Of a stretch of 64,000 nucleotides of DNA, positions 33,542 through 45,111 are shown piece after piece. This DNA comes from Ophioceras dolichostomum (lineage: Eukaryota; Ascomycota; Sordariomycetes; Magnaporthales; Ophioceraceae), in the NCBI GenBank assembly GCA_003049485.1, contig PYST01000023.1, positions 124,001-188,000 of the forward strand, written 5' to 3'. The position numbers were made by a program, and so were the translations under genes. Within the stretch, counting starts at the first letter, position 1. Every line of letters starts with the position of its first letter. Under the pieces are notes generated by a model that searched no databases, was not told the DNA's origin, and saw only the letters and a list, made by a program, of their open reading frames with translations.

Positions 33542-35446
33542 ATGGCGGACCACCAGCAGCACGAGCACGAGTCGTCGTCCAGCAGCGAGACCACTCCGCT
33601 CTTGGCTAGATCCCCCCCGGAGCTTCCGGCTTCGACGCGCCGCGTCATCCACCGGTCGGCCACCGGCCAAGGCCAAGGCTCAGGCCAAGACTCGTCAGCC
33701 TCGACGGCCGTTAACGGTAACGGCACCCAAAGCACTGACAACGCCAACGACAACGGCAATGACGACGATGAGGAGAACAACGACAAGAACAGAATCCCCG
33801 GCTGGCAAGTCTTCTGGCTCTGCCTCGCCCGCCTCGTCGAACCCCTCGCCTACTTCTCCATCTTCCCCTACATCTCCCAGATGGTCCAGGACCTGGGCCA
33901 CCTCGCCGAGGCGGACGTGGGCTTCTACGCAGGGCTTATCGAGTCGCTCTTCTCGCTCACGCAGGCCGCCATGATGATACCCTGGGGCCGGCTCTCCGAC
34001 CGTGCGGGCCGCCGCCCCGTCCTGGTAGTCTCCTTGACCGGCGTGGTGATCGCGACGTCCACGTTCGGGTTCGCCCGCTCGATCAGCCAGATGATTCTGT
34101 TTAGGTGCGTGGCTGGCCTGTTCGCGGGTACGATCGTCACTATCCGCACCATGCTCGCCGAGCTGAGCAACCCGCACACGCAGGCGAGGGTGTTCAGCTA
34201 CTTCGCGCTCGCGGGGAACCTCGGCATCTTCTTGGGGCCGCTGCTGGGGGGCGCGCTTGCTGATCCGGCGAGCCAGTATGGGGGGTGGTTTGAGGATGTG
34301 TGGTTCTTCAATGAGTTCCGGTACGCGCTCGCTAGTCTTGTTGTGGGTGCCGTGGGCGTCGTGGCGACTGTGACGGTTACGTGCTTTGTGAAGGAGACGC
34401 TGCCGAAGAAGGAGAATAGCCGGGCGGATGAGGAGGGGCAGGCCCTGCTGGCCCAGCAGCAGCAACAGCCCGAGCCGGGAACAGCGAAGAACGGCGTCAT
34501 TACGAACGGATCATCTGCTGCTGCTCTTCCTTCTTCTACGGCTCGCCCTGCTTCGCCGATGACCGAGGTCGAGAATGAGTCAGTTTGGAAGCTGCTTCAG
34601 GAACCGGGTGTTGGCATCGTCATGTTCAACTACGGCTATCTGGGACTCCTGGCTACGGGATACACGGCGATCGTGCCGGTGTGGTGGTTCACGCCGGTCG
34701 AGCTGGGTGGTTTCGGGTACGTGTTTTGGATTTTCATCGTCTCTATTATTCCTTCCCCTTTCCATCCTCCATTCGGTCACTCCGTCTACGTTCCACAGAC
34801 CCTTGCCCTCCAAGTTCTCCTCCCCAAGTCTGCTACGTACCCACGCACTGAAATCAGAATCTGACCTCTTTTTTCTTTTCTTAGCTTCTCCCCGCTCCAA
34901 ATCTCCCTCGTCATCGCCATCAACGGCATCGCCCAAGCGCTCTGGCTCCTGCTGGTCTTCCCCCCTCTCCAGCGGCGGATCGGCACCAACGGCGTGATGC
35001 GCATCTGCGGCGCCGCGTACCCTTGGTTCTTCGCCGTCGCCCCGGGAGCAAACTGGCTCCTCCGCCACGGCCACGACACGATCTTCTGGTCCACCTTCCC
35101 GCCCGCGCTCTCCATCGCCTGCGGCGTCAGCATGGCCTTCACGGCCTCCACGCTGTCCGTCAACGAGGTCAGCCCCTCGCACCGCGTGCTAGGGACGCTG
35201 AACGCGATCTCCCTAATGCTGGGGGCTGGCGTCCGCGCCTTCGCCCCGGGCCTGTTCAGCAGCCTATACGCCGTCGGCGCGAACACACAGCTCCTGGGCG
35301 GCTACGCCATCTGGCTGCTCATGTTCGTGCTCGCCATCGGCTTCGCCGTCTCGTCGCGGTACATGCCCGACTACGCGGCCCTCAAGAAGAAGCGCGACGA
35401 GGAGGCCGCCGCCGCTGCTGCTGCTGCCCAGGCCGCTGCTGCTTAG
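33542..35446 (+). CDS. Major facilitator superfamily transporter (DHA1-like), two exons
   Basis: Exons 33542-34716 and 34885-35446 (intron 168 nt, GTACGT...CTTAG; split codon Gly) encode 578 residues. A long polar N-terminal tail (about 1-80; SSSSSETTPLLARSPPEL, then Asn/Asp-rich) precedes twelve hydrophobic segments. Motif A of the family follows segment 2 (WGRLSDRAGRRPVL, about residue 149-162). A motif like FALAGNLGIFLGPLLGGALA is segment 5. A hydrophilic loop with polyglutamine and Ala/Ser runs separates the two halves, and the C-terminus ends in an Ala-rich tail. The overall pattern resembles the fungal tetracycline-resistance/ZRT-like DHA1 branch, proton-coupled exporters with uncertain substrates, probably at the vacuole or plasma membrane. 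The ATTPLL-type dileucine (TTPLLARSP) is a plausible vacuolar sorting signal. Substrate cannot be told from sequence. Confidence 0.92.
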
Positions 35447-36543
35447 GCTGCTGCGGCGGCCGCCCGAGAGGAGCGCATGTACGGCCGTGAGGGTACCCTG
35501 AGATAGTGTCTGCTTGGGCCCCATACGCGCGGGAGGCCTGTGGGCTTCGTCAGCATCGGGTCTTCGCGTCTATAGACAGACAGATAGGGAGCGAAGCGCA
35601 GGGCAAGGCAAGGCAAGGCAAGGCGAGCAAGCAGACGAGCAAGCGAGCCAGCCAGCCAGCCAGCCATTTATTCGTCAGCAGGAGGCCATTTTCATTCATC
35701 GGTGTCTTGGTGGGTAAGAAAGCTTGTTTCACCACCCACACAGCTGATCATCCGACACCAATCATGGCCAAGCGAATGATTTCAATCCGCCCCTGTGGTT
35801 GATCCCATCCCGATCTAAGCATTCGGGAAAATAGCCTGTAAGTTGGTAAGTTAGGTACCTTTCTAAGGCTTGGCCCCCTCCTCCGGATGGATTATTTTTG
35901 TCACTCGCCCCATCCTTACCCCCTTCACTTCCTCAAGCCCAATTTCAACCCGACCTATTGGGGGTGCGCATAAACGGAAGGAGTCACAGGGCCCGAACAA
36001 CCGGAGGCGAAGCTCTTAGGAGATCTCTCTTAAAAGGGATGTCTCTCTCTGGAGTTTGTCGTGATCTGGTTGGTTGGTGGTCACTGGCGGGCACATTTCA
36101 CTTTCAACTTCGGGCGCCACCCCATAGCTTCAATTTCTCCGAATGGATCGACAGAAGAGCAGAAGAGGAATATCTCGCTGACTTTTTATTATTATATGAC
36201 AGGACCCCATCAAAAGAGACCTGGTAATTTTTGGGGATGTCCGGAGGGAGACGTCGAGACATCGAGACATCGAGACGTCGAGGAATACAATAGGGGTTTG
36301 GTCGGCAAGGAAGCCCACGGTCATAAATAGCCAGGTACATGTTACCAAAGTAGCCTACCTCGTTGTTCTGAATCGATGTCCTGATTTTTTGATCGTTGTT
36401 CTTCGCAAGGCTTGCTGTACAAGGCTGGGGTTGAACCAGGCTACTACTCGAAGCGAAAAAGCCCGTCTTTGAGCACGTAAACTCAGCACGTCTTGCCATC
36501 TTACAAGCTTCAGAGCTCTCCTAACTACTTACCTTCATGAACG
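35447..36543. other. Intergenic region
   Basis: No gene seen. It includes a small tandem array at 35603-35665 (GCAAG units, then GCCAGCCAGCC) and a GACATCGAGACATCGAGACG repeat near 36251-36280. Confidence 0.5.
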
Positions 36544-37424
36544 ATGATGCTATCCACACTCCGCCAGCCACTATTCTCTCTCCCCCTCCTCCTCTTCCTC
36601 TCCACCACCCTTGCAGCTCCATCCCCGCAAGGAGGAGGAGCCGGCGATGAAGGCGGCCCTCCCCCCGTCGAGCCGACCGTCGACTCGATGCGGCTGATCG
36701 GCGACGGCTGCCCGCTCGGCAGCGGCGGCATCGTGCGCGAGGTGCGCGACGGCACGCCCGTCTTCCTGTTCACCGAGTGGACGCTCGACCTCGCCGACGC
36801 ACCAGTGGCCGAAAACGCTAGTGCTACGTCAAGTCATACGAGCAAGTTCTGCAGCGAGCAGATCGCCCTGGGGAACGGGCCCGCGGGCTGGAAGGTGCGC
36901 ATCGCGGTCGTGAACGTCGGCGGCGTGGCGAGCCTGGGGGATGGGACGAGGTTGGGGGTGGGGGTTGAGACGAGGTTGGGGGATGTTGTTGGCGGGGTGA
37001 GTTTCTTGTTTTTCTCTCATTTCCCCCCCTCCCTACCTACCTCTCTCTTCTTTCCTAGAAGGAGGCACACGATACGATCGATCCCGTGGCATTCTACCTA
37101 GGTACCTGGTCCGCTAACAGTCAGCTCGCCCCCTTCTTCGTGGCGGAATCGATATTCCAGGCAAGCAGCGGCAGCATCGGCCCCGCAGACCTCAAAGACG
37201 GCGGCACCTGGTCCGTGTCTCTACCCACGGCTCCCCAGATCTGGTCGCCCTGCGTGGGGCAGGACGGCAAGGTGCCGCCCATCACGATCCAGACGACCAT
37301 CTCGCTAAACGGCACCGTCTCGGCCGACGGGCGGGCTTCCAAGGGCACCGTGGGCGGGCCGAAGACGGATCTCAAGAAGGCGCTCAGCTTGCACTTTAAC
37401 TCGCGTTGGAGGAAATGCACGTAA
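36544..37424 (+). CDS. Secreted DUF4360-family protein (two exons)
   Basis: Exons 36544-36996 and 37059-37424 (62-nt intron, GTGAGT...CCTAG) give 272 residues. A signal peptide is clear (LPLLLFLSTTLAAPSP). The mature part starts with an acidic/proline stretch and then SMRLIGDGCPLGSGGIVREV, the first conserved block of DUF4360. It continues with SKFCSEQIALGNGPAGWKVR, then IWSPCVGQDG, and ends in FNSRWRKCT, which is the usual family ending. Four conserved cysteines are present (GDGC, FCSE, SPCV, RKC), probably as disulfides. Biochemical function of the family is unknown; members are extracellular fungal proteins. Two ATGs in tandem (36544, 36547) are equivalent starts. An out-of-frame ATG at 36537 lies just upstream. 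Confidence 0.85.
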
Positions 37425-38100
37425 GCGAAGTTCTTGTATGGATAGGTGGCGGGACAAGGCTGGATGGAATGGATAGTGGTAGCAAGTGAATGATAATGGC
37501 CGCTGAGCATTCAAATTTGGCGAGGACGCAAGGCTGAAGGAGAACAGGCTCACAGGGGCCTGCACAAGGCGTTCAGAGATTGTCAAGAGACCGAGAGGCC
37601 GATTTTTTTTCGGCCGTTTGTTCGTGGAGAATCCAAGGTTACCATCGAAACGTTGGACAGAAACCGGGGAAGGATTTTGACATACGTAAATTCGTATTCG
37701 AAGGGTTAAGGAGGGAGGAAAAAAACTGTCCTATGGATGTTTCCCTGCCTCTCCAACGTAGAAACGGGGAGTTCTGAACAAACAGAGACCAAGACGCCCG
37801 CTCAAGATTTAACTCAGAAAAGCCTTCCTCTGAGTGTTTTGTTTATCCCTTCTAAGCCAAGCTCTTCCACGAGAGGAGAAACGCGAATAGTAAAGATGAG
37901 AGAGGGGAGAGAAAAGAAAAAGAGGCTGGCTACCGCTTCTAGAGCCCACAAAGAGAGGTAGCGAAAAGCCCTCCAGTTCCAGCACCAAACATATCAGAAA
38001 ACAGAACACCAGACAGACAGCTATCCAGACAGCCATCCAGACAAGGGCCCTCGCAAGGAAGGGGCCCAACAAATCAACAACCAGAAAACCCCCACCCACA
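37425..38100. other. Convergent intergenic region
   Basis: Lies between the DUF4360 gene and the App1 gene, which converge. No gene seen; should hold both 3' UTRs. Confidence 0.45.
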
Positions 38101-41100
38101 TCACCGCCTCCCCCAACCCCCCTTCCTCCCCCCGTCTCCATGACCCAAACCCAAATCAACGCCCATCCCCCTCAAAGCCTCCCTCACGATCCCCGTAGAC
38201 TCAAGCACCACATCCTCCCCCTTCCTCCACGTGTACAGCCGCACGCCGCACTGCAGCAGCGTGTCCTGCGCGCGCTCCAGGCGGCGGTGCCACAGGTCGA
38301 CCTTTTTGTTGACGGGGGGCGTCACCGCGCCCGTGTTTGTGCCTGTGCCTGGGCTAGAGAATGTTGGAGGGGCTGTAGAGGGTGGGGGTAGACCTTCGAA
38401 TGATGAGGAGTCGACGTCTGAGTTTGCGTTTGTGTTATTTGGGTTCGATGGTCGGCGGTAGGTGTTGTTGTAGGTGTTGTTGGTGTTGCCGGCGTGAGTC
38501 GCAGCCTGGCTAGTGGCGGTTTGTATGAGCAAGCCGGGGCTGACGCTCCGCATGCTGGACGACGTTGGAGTACTAGCCTTGGCGCCACCGCGGCGTGGTG
38601 GTGGCGGCGGTGGGGGGACGGACGAGGAGAAGGACGAGGAGGAGCTTCGGGAGGTCAATGATGCTGGGACGGTGGTGCGTCTTGTTAAGGGACTGGGTGC
38701 GTCTGCGTGGTTGTTGTGGCTGTTTGGCAGCACGAGCGTCTGCTGGGACGAGGCGTTCTGTATCTGTGCTAGCGGATGTGTGATGGTAGTAGTAGCGGTA
38801 TTGTTTAGTTTGCTGCTGGCGTCGGAAGGCGCGCTGCGTAGAGATGCTGGCTTCGCTGGACGCGCGGGCGGCATTTTACGGCCGCCGCCGCTGGCGCTGG
38901 TGGCGGGGTCTGGAGATGCTGCTGCTGCTGCGGAAGTGGTGTTGGAGCGAGGTGGCGGTTCGCCGATCCTCAGACCAGCCAGGCTCTGCACTTCGCTTGA
39001 AAACTTAGTCGTCGTCGTCGTGTGCGCCGGCTCGTCCGAGAGATCGATGAGGTCCCCTATCGAGTTTGACGCTGGGGCTGGCACGCTTGCGACCCTCGGC
39101 GGAAGGATTGGCCGCTTCGAAGGACGGTCATCCGCCGCCGTCGCCGCTAAGGACGAGTCGAAGAAGCCAGGCAGCGCCGGCAGCTGCTGCTCAGGCGTCG
39201 TGACGTCCCTGATGAAAATAGCCAGTATCCTCCCCGGGTTCGCCTGCGCCAGCTCCGTATACACCTCCAGATCCGCCTCGCCGCTGTCCCCCACGAGCAG
39301 GAACCTCCTCTCTGGGAAATCGGACAGGATCCTATCGAGCGTGCCCTTCTTCCGCTCGGCGACGGGCTCGAATATGCCTTGCAGCATGCCGCTGTACTGC
39401 TTCAGGTGCAGCGACCCGGGGGGCAGGCCCGCGCCGTGGAAGAACGTGGCCAGCACGGGGAACAGCTGCCACGGGCTGTTGGAGCAGTAGTGGATCTGCA
39501 CGCCCATCTCGTGCATGGCCGTGTACCACTCCCTGATGCCCTCGACGCACATGTCGCCCAGGTCGCGGATGAAGGTGTTGCGGAAGATCTCGCGCGCGCC
39601 CAGCGAGATGTTGGACCGCTTCACGGTGTCGTCGATGTCGCTGATCAGGCTGACGCCGACGTTCTCGATGATCTCGACCGGCTCCACGGCCGACAGGTTC
39701 TCGTTGGCCAGCACGCGGATGTGCGTGGGGACGAAGTCCAGGGCCGCGCGGAGGTTGAAGTGGCCGGCGTCGTTGGTCGTCACCGTCTTGGACTGGGACT
39801 GCTTGTCGTTGTAGAAGAAGACGGTGATGGGCAGCTGCACAAGAGGCGTCGTCAGGAACGGACCTAGGCGGGCCATGAGGTTGGCGTTGGCCACTGCGAG
39901 CTCCGCCTCTGTGAGCTCTGATCCGGCCGCGGTGTTCACGGACGTGGTCGCCGAGCGCGCTGAGAGCGTGGGAGACGAGGGCGGTGACACGGCAGGGGTG
40001 GCGGAGCCGCTGGCGCGGCCGCTGCTGGGCATCTCGCTGTACCGTCCTCTGTTGGCAGCCTCCTTCTCCCGCTGGCCGCGGCGCTCGATCTCCTCTGCCT
40101 CGCGGGCGATGCGTTGCTGCTCGCGCATCTCCTCGTGTTGTTCATGCTGCGTCTGGCCGCCGTTGTCCGGTATGGTCGGCGGCGGGATGCCGCTCAAGCG
40201 CCTTGCCAAGCCGATCAGCATCCTGTTCTTTCGGTTCATAGGACCCTTATGCGGCGAGTAGATCCAGCCGCGCACGTCTACGTCTACGACTGCCTTCTCG
40301 TCCTCGAGCCTGACCCACTCGTGGTGCCAGTACTCCTCGTCGGTCATTTGTGCCTGGGCGAGGGCTGGCGAGGCCTGGTACTGTCCTTGTCCTTGCTGTT
40401 GTTGCTGCTGGAGCGGCTGTTGCAGGGGATTGCTGCGTATGGGCTTTCCGTCCCGGTCGAATTGTCGGATGTGTCTCTTCGCGTATGACGGGAATAGCAC
40501 CATCTGCTCCTCACCACGGGAGACGATGGCCACGTTCGGGAACGAGCCCGGTATAGACATGTGAGGGTCGACCGAGTTGTCGACGTTACGTATCCTTGTG
40601 TTGTTGTACTGCTCGCGGACCTCTGCGGCCGCTGCCGCCCCGGCTCGGTAGACGCTGCCGGCAATGGCGGCCAGCTTCCTGCGTCTCGCGCCAGGCTCCC
40701 TCAGCTCGGGCCCTCCTGCGCTGGCAGAGCCGTAGGCGGAGGAGGCCGCCGTGGCCGAGGCGTCCCTCGAGTCCCTGTACCCTTCCCATAGTGATCTGGC
40801 TTGTGACTGCATCTCGATGCCAGGGGTCTCCTCCCCGCTGGTGTTTCCGCTTCGGCCAGGCCCCGTCGCTATCTCATCCTCCTCCACAGCCGTCTGCTCT
40901 CGTCGAGCAGCAGCAATGATGGCCGTCCAGGACGGAGGTTTTGAAGAAAGTTGTGTTGGGCTCTGTAGGTTCTTTTTCTGCTTCTGCTGCCTCTGGCTAT
41001 GCGCAGTCTGCTTATTCGCCGGGCCCAATAGCAGGCGACGGCCGTGTCTGGAGACGATGTCGACGAGGCGATGCTGGTCGCGACGCTTCTGCTCGCGCCG

Positions 41101-41346
41101 GAGGATATATCGATATATACGCGACTGGAGCTTGTGCTTATAGTACGGGAGAGTGTCGAGGTGGAAGTCGAGGAGCTTCTCGCGGTAGCGCTGGCGGACG
41201 GCGTGTGGGAAGAGATATCGGAGGAGGCTCCGTCGATGGCGAGGATGAGTGTAAGGGTGAGAGGGAGGGCGGATAGGGTGAAGGCGCCCTAGGCTGCGGA
41301 ACTTGAGCGGAGCCAGCTTTGAGGCGCTAGGGTCGATGTCGTGCAC
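38101..41346 (-). CDS. App1-type phosphatidate phosphatase (actin patch protein 1 family); start unresolved
   Basis: The frame ends at TGA 38101-38103 and is open upstream to a TAA at 41401-41403. The first in-frame ATG is at 40812 (903 residues), but sequence upstream looks coding (LRYLFPHAVRQRYREKLLDF, RIYRYILRREQKRRDQHRL), so an upstream exon probably supplies the start. Conserved App1 parts: RRRKLAAIAGSVYRAGAAAA; VDVDVRGWIYSPHKG; VFFYNDKQSQSKTVTTNDAG; and the HAD-type catalytic DxDxT in SLISDIDDTVKRSNIS (about 39617-39643), followed by IHYCSNSPWQLFPVL and RRFLLVGDSGEADLEVY. Yeast App1 is a Mg-dependent phosphatidate phosphatase at cortical actin patches that makes diacylglycerol during endocytosis. 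The long C-terminal third is Ser/Pro-rich with a PPPPPPPRR stretch, suited to SH3 partners. No intron is seen between 40812 and the stop. Confidence 0.9.
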   Translation of the reverse strand: MHDIDPSASKLAPLKFRSLGRLHPIRPPSHPYTHPRHRRSLLRYLFPHAVRQRYREKLLDFHLDTLPYYKHKLQSRIYRYILRREQKRRDQHRLVDIVSRHGRRLLLGPANKQTAHSQRQQKQKKNLQSPTQLSSKPPSWTAIIAAARREQTAVEEDEIATGPGRSGNTSGEETPGIEMQSQARSLWEGYRDSRDASATAASSAYGSASAGGPELREPGARRRKLAAIAGSVYRAGAAAAAEVREQYNNTRIRNVDNSVDPHMSIPGSFPNVAIVSRGEEQMVLFPSYAKRHIRQFDRDGKPIRSNPLQQPLQQQQQQGQGQYQASPALAQAQMTDEEYWHHEWVRLEDEKAVVDVDVRGWIYSPHKGPMNRKNRMLIGLARRLSGIPPPTIPDNGGQTQHEQHEEMREQQRIAREAEEIERRGQREKEAANRGRYSEMPSSGRASGSATPAVSPPSSPTLSARSATTSVNTAAGSELTEAELAVANANLMARLGPFLTTPLVQLPITVFFYNDKQSQSKTVTTNDAGHFNLRAALDFVPTHIRVLANENLSAVEPVEIIENVGVSLISDIDDTVKRSNISLGAREIFRNTFIRDLGDMCVEGIREWYTAMHEMGVQIHYCSNSPWQLFPVLATFFHGAGLPPGSLHLKQYSGMLQGIFEPVAERKKGTLDRILSDFPERRFLLVGDSGEADLEVYTELAQANPGRILAIFIRDVTTPEQQLPALPGFFDSSLAATAADDRPSKRPILPPRVASVPAPASNSIGDLIDLSDEPAHTTTTTKFSSEVQSLAGLRIGEPPPRSNTTSAAAAASPDPATSASGGGRKMPPARPAKPASLRSAPSDASSKLNNTATTTITHPLAQIQNASSQQTLVLPNSHNNHADAPSPLTRRTTVPASLTSRSSSSSFSSSVPPPPPPPRRGGAKASTPTSSSMRSVSPGLLIQTATSQAATHAGNTNNTYNNTYRRPSNPNNTNANSDVDSSSFEGLPPPSTAPPTFSSPGTGTNTGAVTPPVNKKVDLWHRRLERAQDTLLQCGVRLYTWRKGEDVVLESTGIVREALRGMGVDLGLGHGDGGRKGGWGRR

Positions 41347-42025
41347 TCGTTCTCGGCTCGCGGGGGCGGAGGGAGGCCTTTTTCTACTCGAAGAGACCTT
41401 TTATGTACCGCACCGCCTACCGGCACAGGCAAATGGCAAATGGCAAATAGTGCTTGGGTGCCTCTCGGAACAGGTCTGGGAAGACGTTTAATGCAATGCA
41501 CGACGGCGAATGATCGCAAGTTTAGGAGAAAAGGTCACGCTAGAGTAGCAGAAGGTGCACAGCATGTCAGAGTGATTCCAGCACATGATACGCTGTGGAA
41601 GACAAACCCAGCAATCTAGACAAGGCTGCTGGAGTGAGACACCGCAGTCTCAACATTCGATGGGGTGTCGTGGGATTGGGACGATGACCCGTGGAACCAG
41701 CCTATCACCGAATCTCAGTCACCCATGTGCCATTACGTCACCATTTCTTCGAGGCTCTCAGCACCGATCGCCCACTACAGCAAAAATGGAGTTAGCGCCA
41801 ATAGCAACTAAAAACGCCCTGAACGTGCAATCGCGAGGCTCTGTAATTCGCTTGGCGACGTTTTGTGTAACGGCTGGGCGCTGAGAATATTGGCTAGTGC
41901 CACAGGTTTCGGAGGCATCAGCCTCTGGCATGATGATGCGCCTGATATGTACATTTACTCACATGGCTGCGGCCATGACCTCGGTAGCTGTCATAGCTGC
42001 ATCATTGATGCCTATGCCTATCTCC
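41347..42025. other. Upstream flank of the App1-like gene and 3' flank of the Drs1 gene
   Basis: No complete gene seen. The part nearest 41347-41400 may be coding for the App1-like protein, which is open to 41400; its first exon may lie here. Confidence 0.4.
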
Positions 42026-44629
42026 CTATCTCCTCTTGCCTTTGGCCTTTGAGCTGCCGCCAGTCTTCTTAGTCACCCTGCCGCTGGAAACGGCACCCCC
42101 TTTCTTCTTATACCTCTTATCCTTCTTGAAGTTCAACACGGCCCCCTTGCCCGCCCTCTCGGCCGCACCCTTCTTCCATATCCTTGCCCCTCCCCCCTCG
42201 GCGGCAGCGGCCTTCATCTCGGCCCTAGCGTCCAGCTTCTTCTTGTCCTTGTTGCTCAGCATCTTGCCGCCGTGCTTCTTCTTGAGCGCCTCCCGCACGC
42301 CGTTGAGCTCCGCCCGCCCGGCTTCTTTAGCAGCCTTCTTGTCCTTCTCCGTCTCGAACCACGTCCTCTTGGGCCGGGACTTGATCTCGTCCTCGTGCTT
42401 GATCATGTTCTCGCCCTTGCGGACCTGCATGTCCGCCTGCGCCAGCACTTTTTCTTCCTTCTCTTCCTCCATGACCGCCTGGATCTCGTCCTCCAGCGCG
42501 TCCACCTCGGCCTGCCACTTGTCTGCCTCCGCGGCGTCGATCACGCGGCTGCTGATGCGGGAGCCTTGGGCCTTGCCGGCCTTGGCGGCGGCCTTGACGA
42601 CCTTGCGGTCAGGCTCTGCTGCCAATGTGACTGCCACACCGCTACGGCCGGCACGAGCCGTGCGTCCCACACGGTGCACGTAGATCTCCAGGCTCTGAGG
42701 AGCCTCGTAGTTGATTACCGTGTCCACGCCTTTAATGTCAAGACCGCGAGACGCGAGATCTGTGGCGAGTAGGAACGCAACTTTGCCATCACGGAAATCT
42801 TCAACACTCGCGATGCGCTAATTTGTGTGATGACATCAAAACGTTAGCAAATTGTGATTAGATGTCGTGAGCTCGTTTTCAGAATGCTCAAGTACGGGAA
42901 TGAGAAGTTCAAATGCGAAGAAAATATATACCTGCGTCTGGTTCATGCTCCCGTGCAACTCCGCACAAGACAAGCCAAGAAGCCCAAAGGCAATACGCGC
43001 CTCGTGCGCCGTCTTCTTCTGCCTGAAGAAGATGATCACACGCTCCGTGTACAGCGTCTTGCACAGTTGAACCAGGTAGCCCATGCGCTTCTCCTCCCTC
43101 CCGGGGCGGAGGCGCACGAACTCCTGGACCAGCGTGCCCACCGTCCTGCGCTGGGAATCTACCATCAGCCGGACGGGCTTGTTCAGCCCCACCCTGATCA
43201 GGTTGTCGACCGACGAGGTCATGGTGGCCGAGAACAGCATGGTCTGTCTCGACTTGGGCAGCGTGGTCAGGATCTCGTTCAGCTCGTCGGCGAACCCGTC
43301 CTCCAGCATGCGGTCGGCCTCGTCCAGCACCATGATCTCGACCGTGTCGACCGCGAAGCTGGCCGAGTTGCGCATGTGGTCGATGAAGCGCCCGGGGGTG
43401 GCGATGATGACGTCCGGGCGCAGCCGCAGCTCGGCCTCCTGCACCTTCAGGCTCAGGCCGCCCACGGCCAGGCAGAACTTGATGTCCGTGTGGGCGGCCA
43501 GCTTGGTGGCCACGGCGTGGCACTGGATGGCCAGCTCGCGCGTCGGCGTGAGGATTACGACGCGGCTGGTGGGCACCTTCTTGGGGCGGTAGAGCAGACG
43601 CTCCAGGATGGGCACCACAAAAGCGCCTGTCTTGCCCGAACCCGTGACCGCGCCGCCCACGACGTCCTTGCCCATCAGCGCTATTGGTATGGTCTTGGCC
43701 TGGATGGGCGTCGGTTTTGTAAATCCGACATTGGTGAGGCCCCTGAGGATGGGCCGTGAGAGGGACATGCCCTGGAACGAAGCGGCGCAACCAGCAGCCT
43801 TCTTATCCTCCTTTGTCGAATCCTCCGGGGCAAAGAATTCCTTGCGCTTTGCTATTTCTGCGGCGTCCTCTTCTCCGTCATCGATCGAATCGGAGTTCTC
43901 GGCTTCGTCGTCAGGATGTGGCACAGGGCTAGCGACAGATTCATCGTCGTCATCACTCTCGCCGTCTTCCCGGTCACCCTCGTCTTCTGAGGAGTGCTCA
44001 GAGGCTCCCTCGTCGCCGCCGGGAGCCTCCTCTTCTTCAAAACCAGCGCCCATCCCGAACGCATCGTCGGCGAGCACTTCGTCGTCGTCGTCGTCGAGGT
44101 CGAGGTCATCGCCGTCCAAGTCGTCATCCGCTTCTTCTCTTTCGTCTTCTCCGTTCTTAGCCTTGCCCTTGGCGTCGCCATTGGTCTTGGACCCCTCCTT
44201 CTTCTCCCGCCTCCTGCGGATGATCTCGTCGATGTCCACGCCTTTCTTCTGGCTCATGGCCTTCTTTGCGCCGTCGAAGCCCCAGCCAGCGAAGTCGTCC
44301 TCGGCAACGCCCTCGCCGCCCTCGGCATCCCCCGCCATGAACTCGAAGTCCGAGTCCATCGCACCGTCGTCGTCGTCATTTTGGCCCCAGATGCCTTCCG
44401 GTGCGGCGTCTTCTTCTTCTTCCTCCTCGGTAGCAGCATCACTGGCGGAGGCGTTGGCGATCTTCTTCTTGACGGCGCCCTTGCGCTGCTGCTTCTTGGC
44501 TGTCTTCGACTTCTTCTTAGGCGGCGCTGGTGTTACTTCCTCCTCCTCTACCAAAGCGTCGGCTTCGTTATCGGAGATTGTGTGAATAAAATCATCGTCC
44601 GCCGCTTTCCTTTTCCCAACAGGCGCCAT
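42026..44629 (-). CDS. drs1: DEAD-box ATP-dependent RNA helicase Drs1 (60S ribosome assembly)
   Basis: Exons 42932-44629 and 42026-42817 (minus strand; 114-nt intron, GTATAT...ATTAG, phase 0) give 829 residues. The N-terminal third is very acidic with Lys-rich nuclear signals. The helicase core shows every hallmark in order: Q-motif region (FTKPTPIQAKTIPIAL), motif I AVTGSGKTGAF (about residue 330), motif Ia PTRELAIQ, motif II VLDEADRML (about 437), motif III SATMTSS, then across the intron DLASRGLDIKGVD and motif VI HRVGRTARAGRSG. The Lys-rich C-terminus (KKDKRYKKKGG) and family-typical RISSRVIDAAEADKWQAEVD identify Drs1 (human DDX27), a nucleolar helicase for 25S rRNA maturation and large-subunit assembly. 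The intron sits just before the helicase C-lobe motif IV/V region. Confidence 0.95.
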
Positions 44630-45111
44630 ATCTACACAATTTGCCTCTTTGGAGACGGAGGAAACAAATTGGCAGAACTGGTTCTTCGTCGTTATTGAAG
44701 CTTCAAATTTTCAGGCGGGGTGCACAGCTCTTTGCCTCTGAAAGCTCCTCCAAATTTCAACTTTTTTACCGGGCGGTGAAGAGATTGCCCCACCTTGGTG
44801 TTACCGCTGGCCAACTCAGCTGCCAGCTCTGCAAACATGATCCTGCAGAGGAAGCCGAGCCCCAATCAGCATTGGGAATATGCACCATGTAGAACACATT
44901 GATTGATGGCTCTTTACATGTACGCCACCTTTCTGTGCTGATTCCTACCTATGCTCCCGGCTCAAAATCGGAGGAGAGGAGAGGAGGGGAAATTCACCGT
45001 GATGCAAAATGCAACGCAAACCTAAAATACCAGTGCCCTGCCCACCTTCCTCGAAACTCCCCCTGTGCGCCCCAACGTTGCCCCTTGCAGCCAGATCATG
45101 TGATAACGCGT

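Noticed and set aside
36405..36470. CTGGTTCAACCCCAG on the minus strand, a second tRNA-like T-arm
   Set aside because: The arm pairs in part, but no matching acceptor stem or D-arm is found in the 60 bases on its 5' side.
41289..41519. Minus-strand ORF just upstream of App1 as its first exon
   Set aside because: No donor/acceptor pair with matching phase could be identified, so no exon is claimed.
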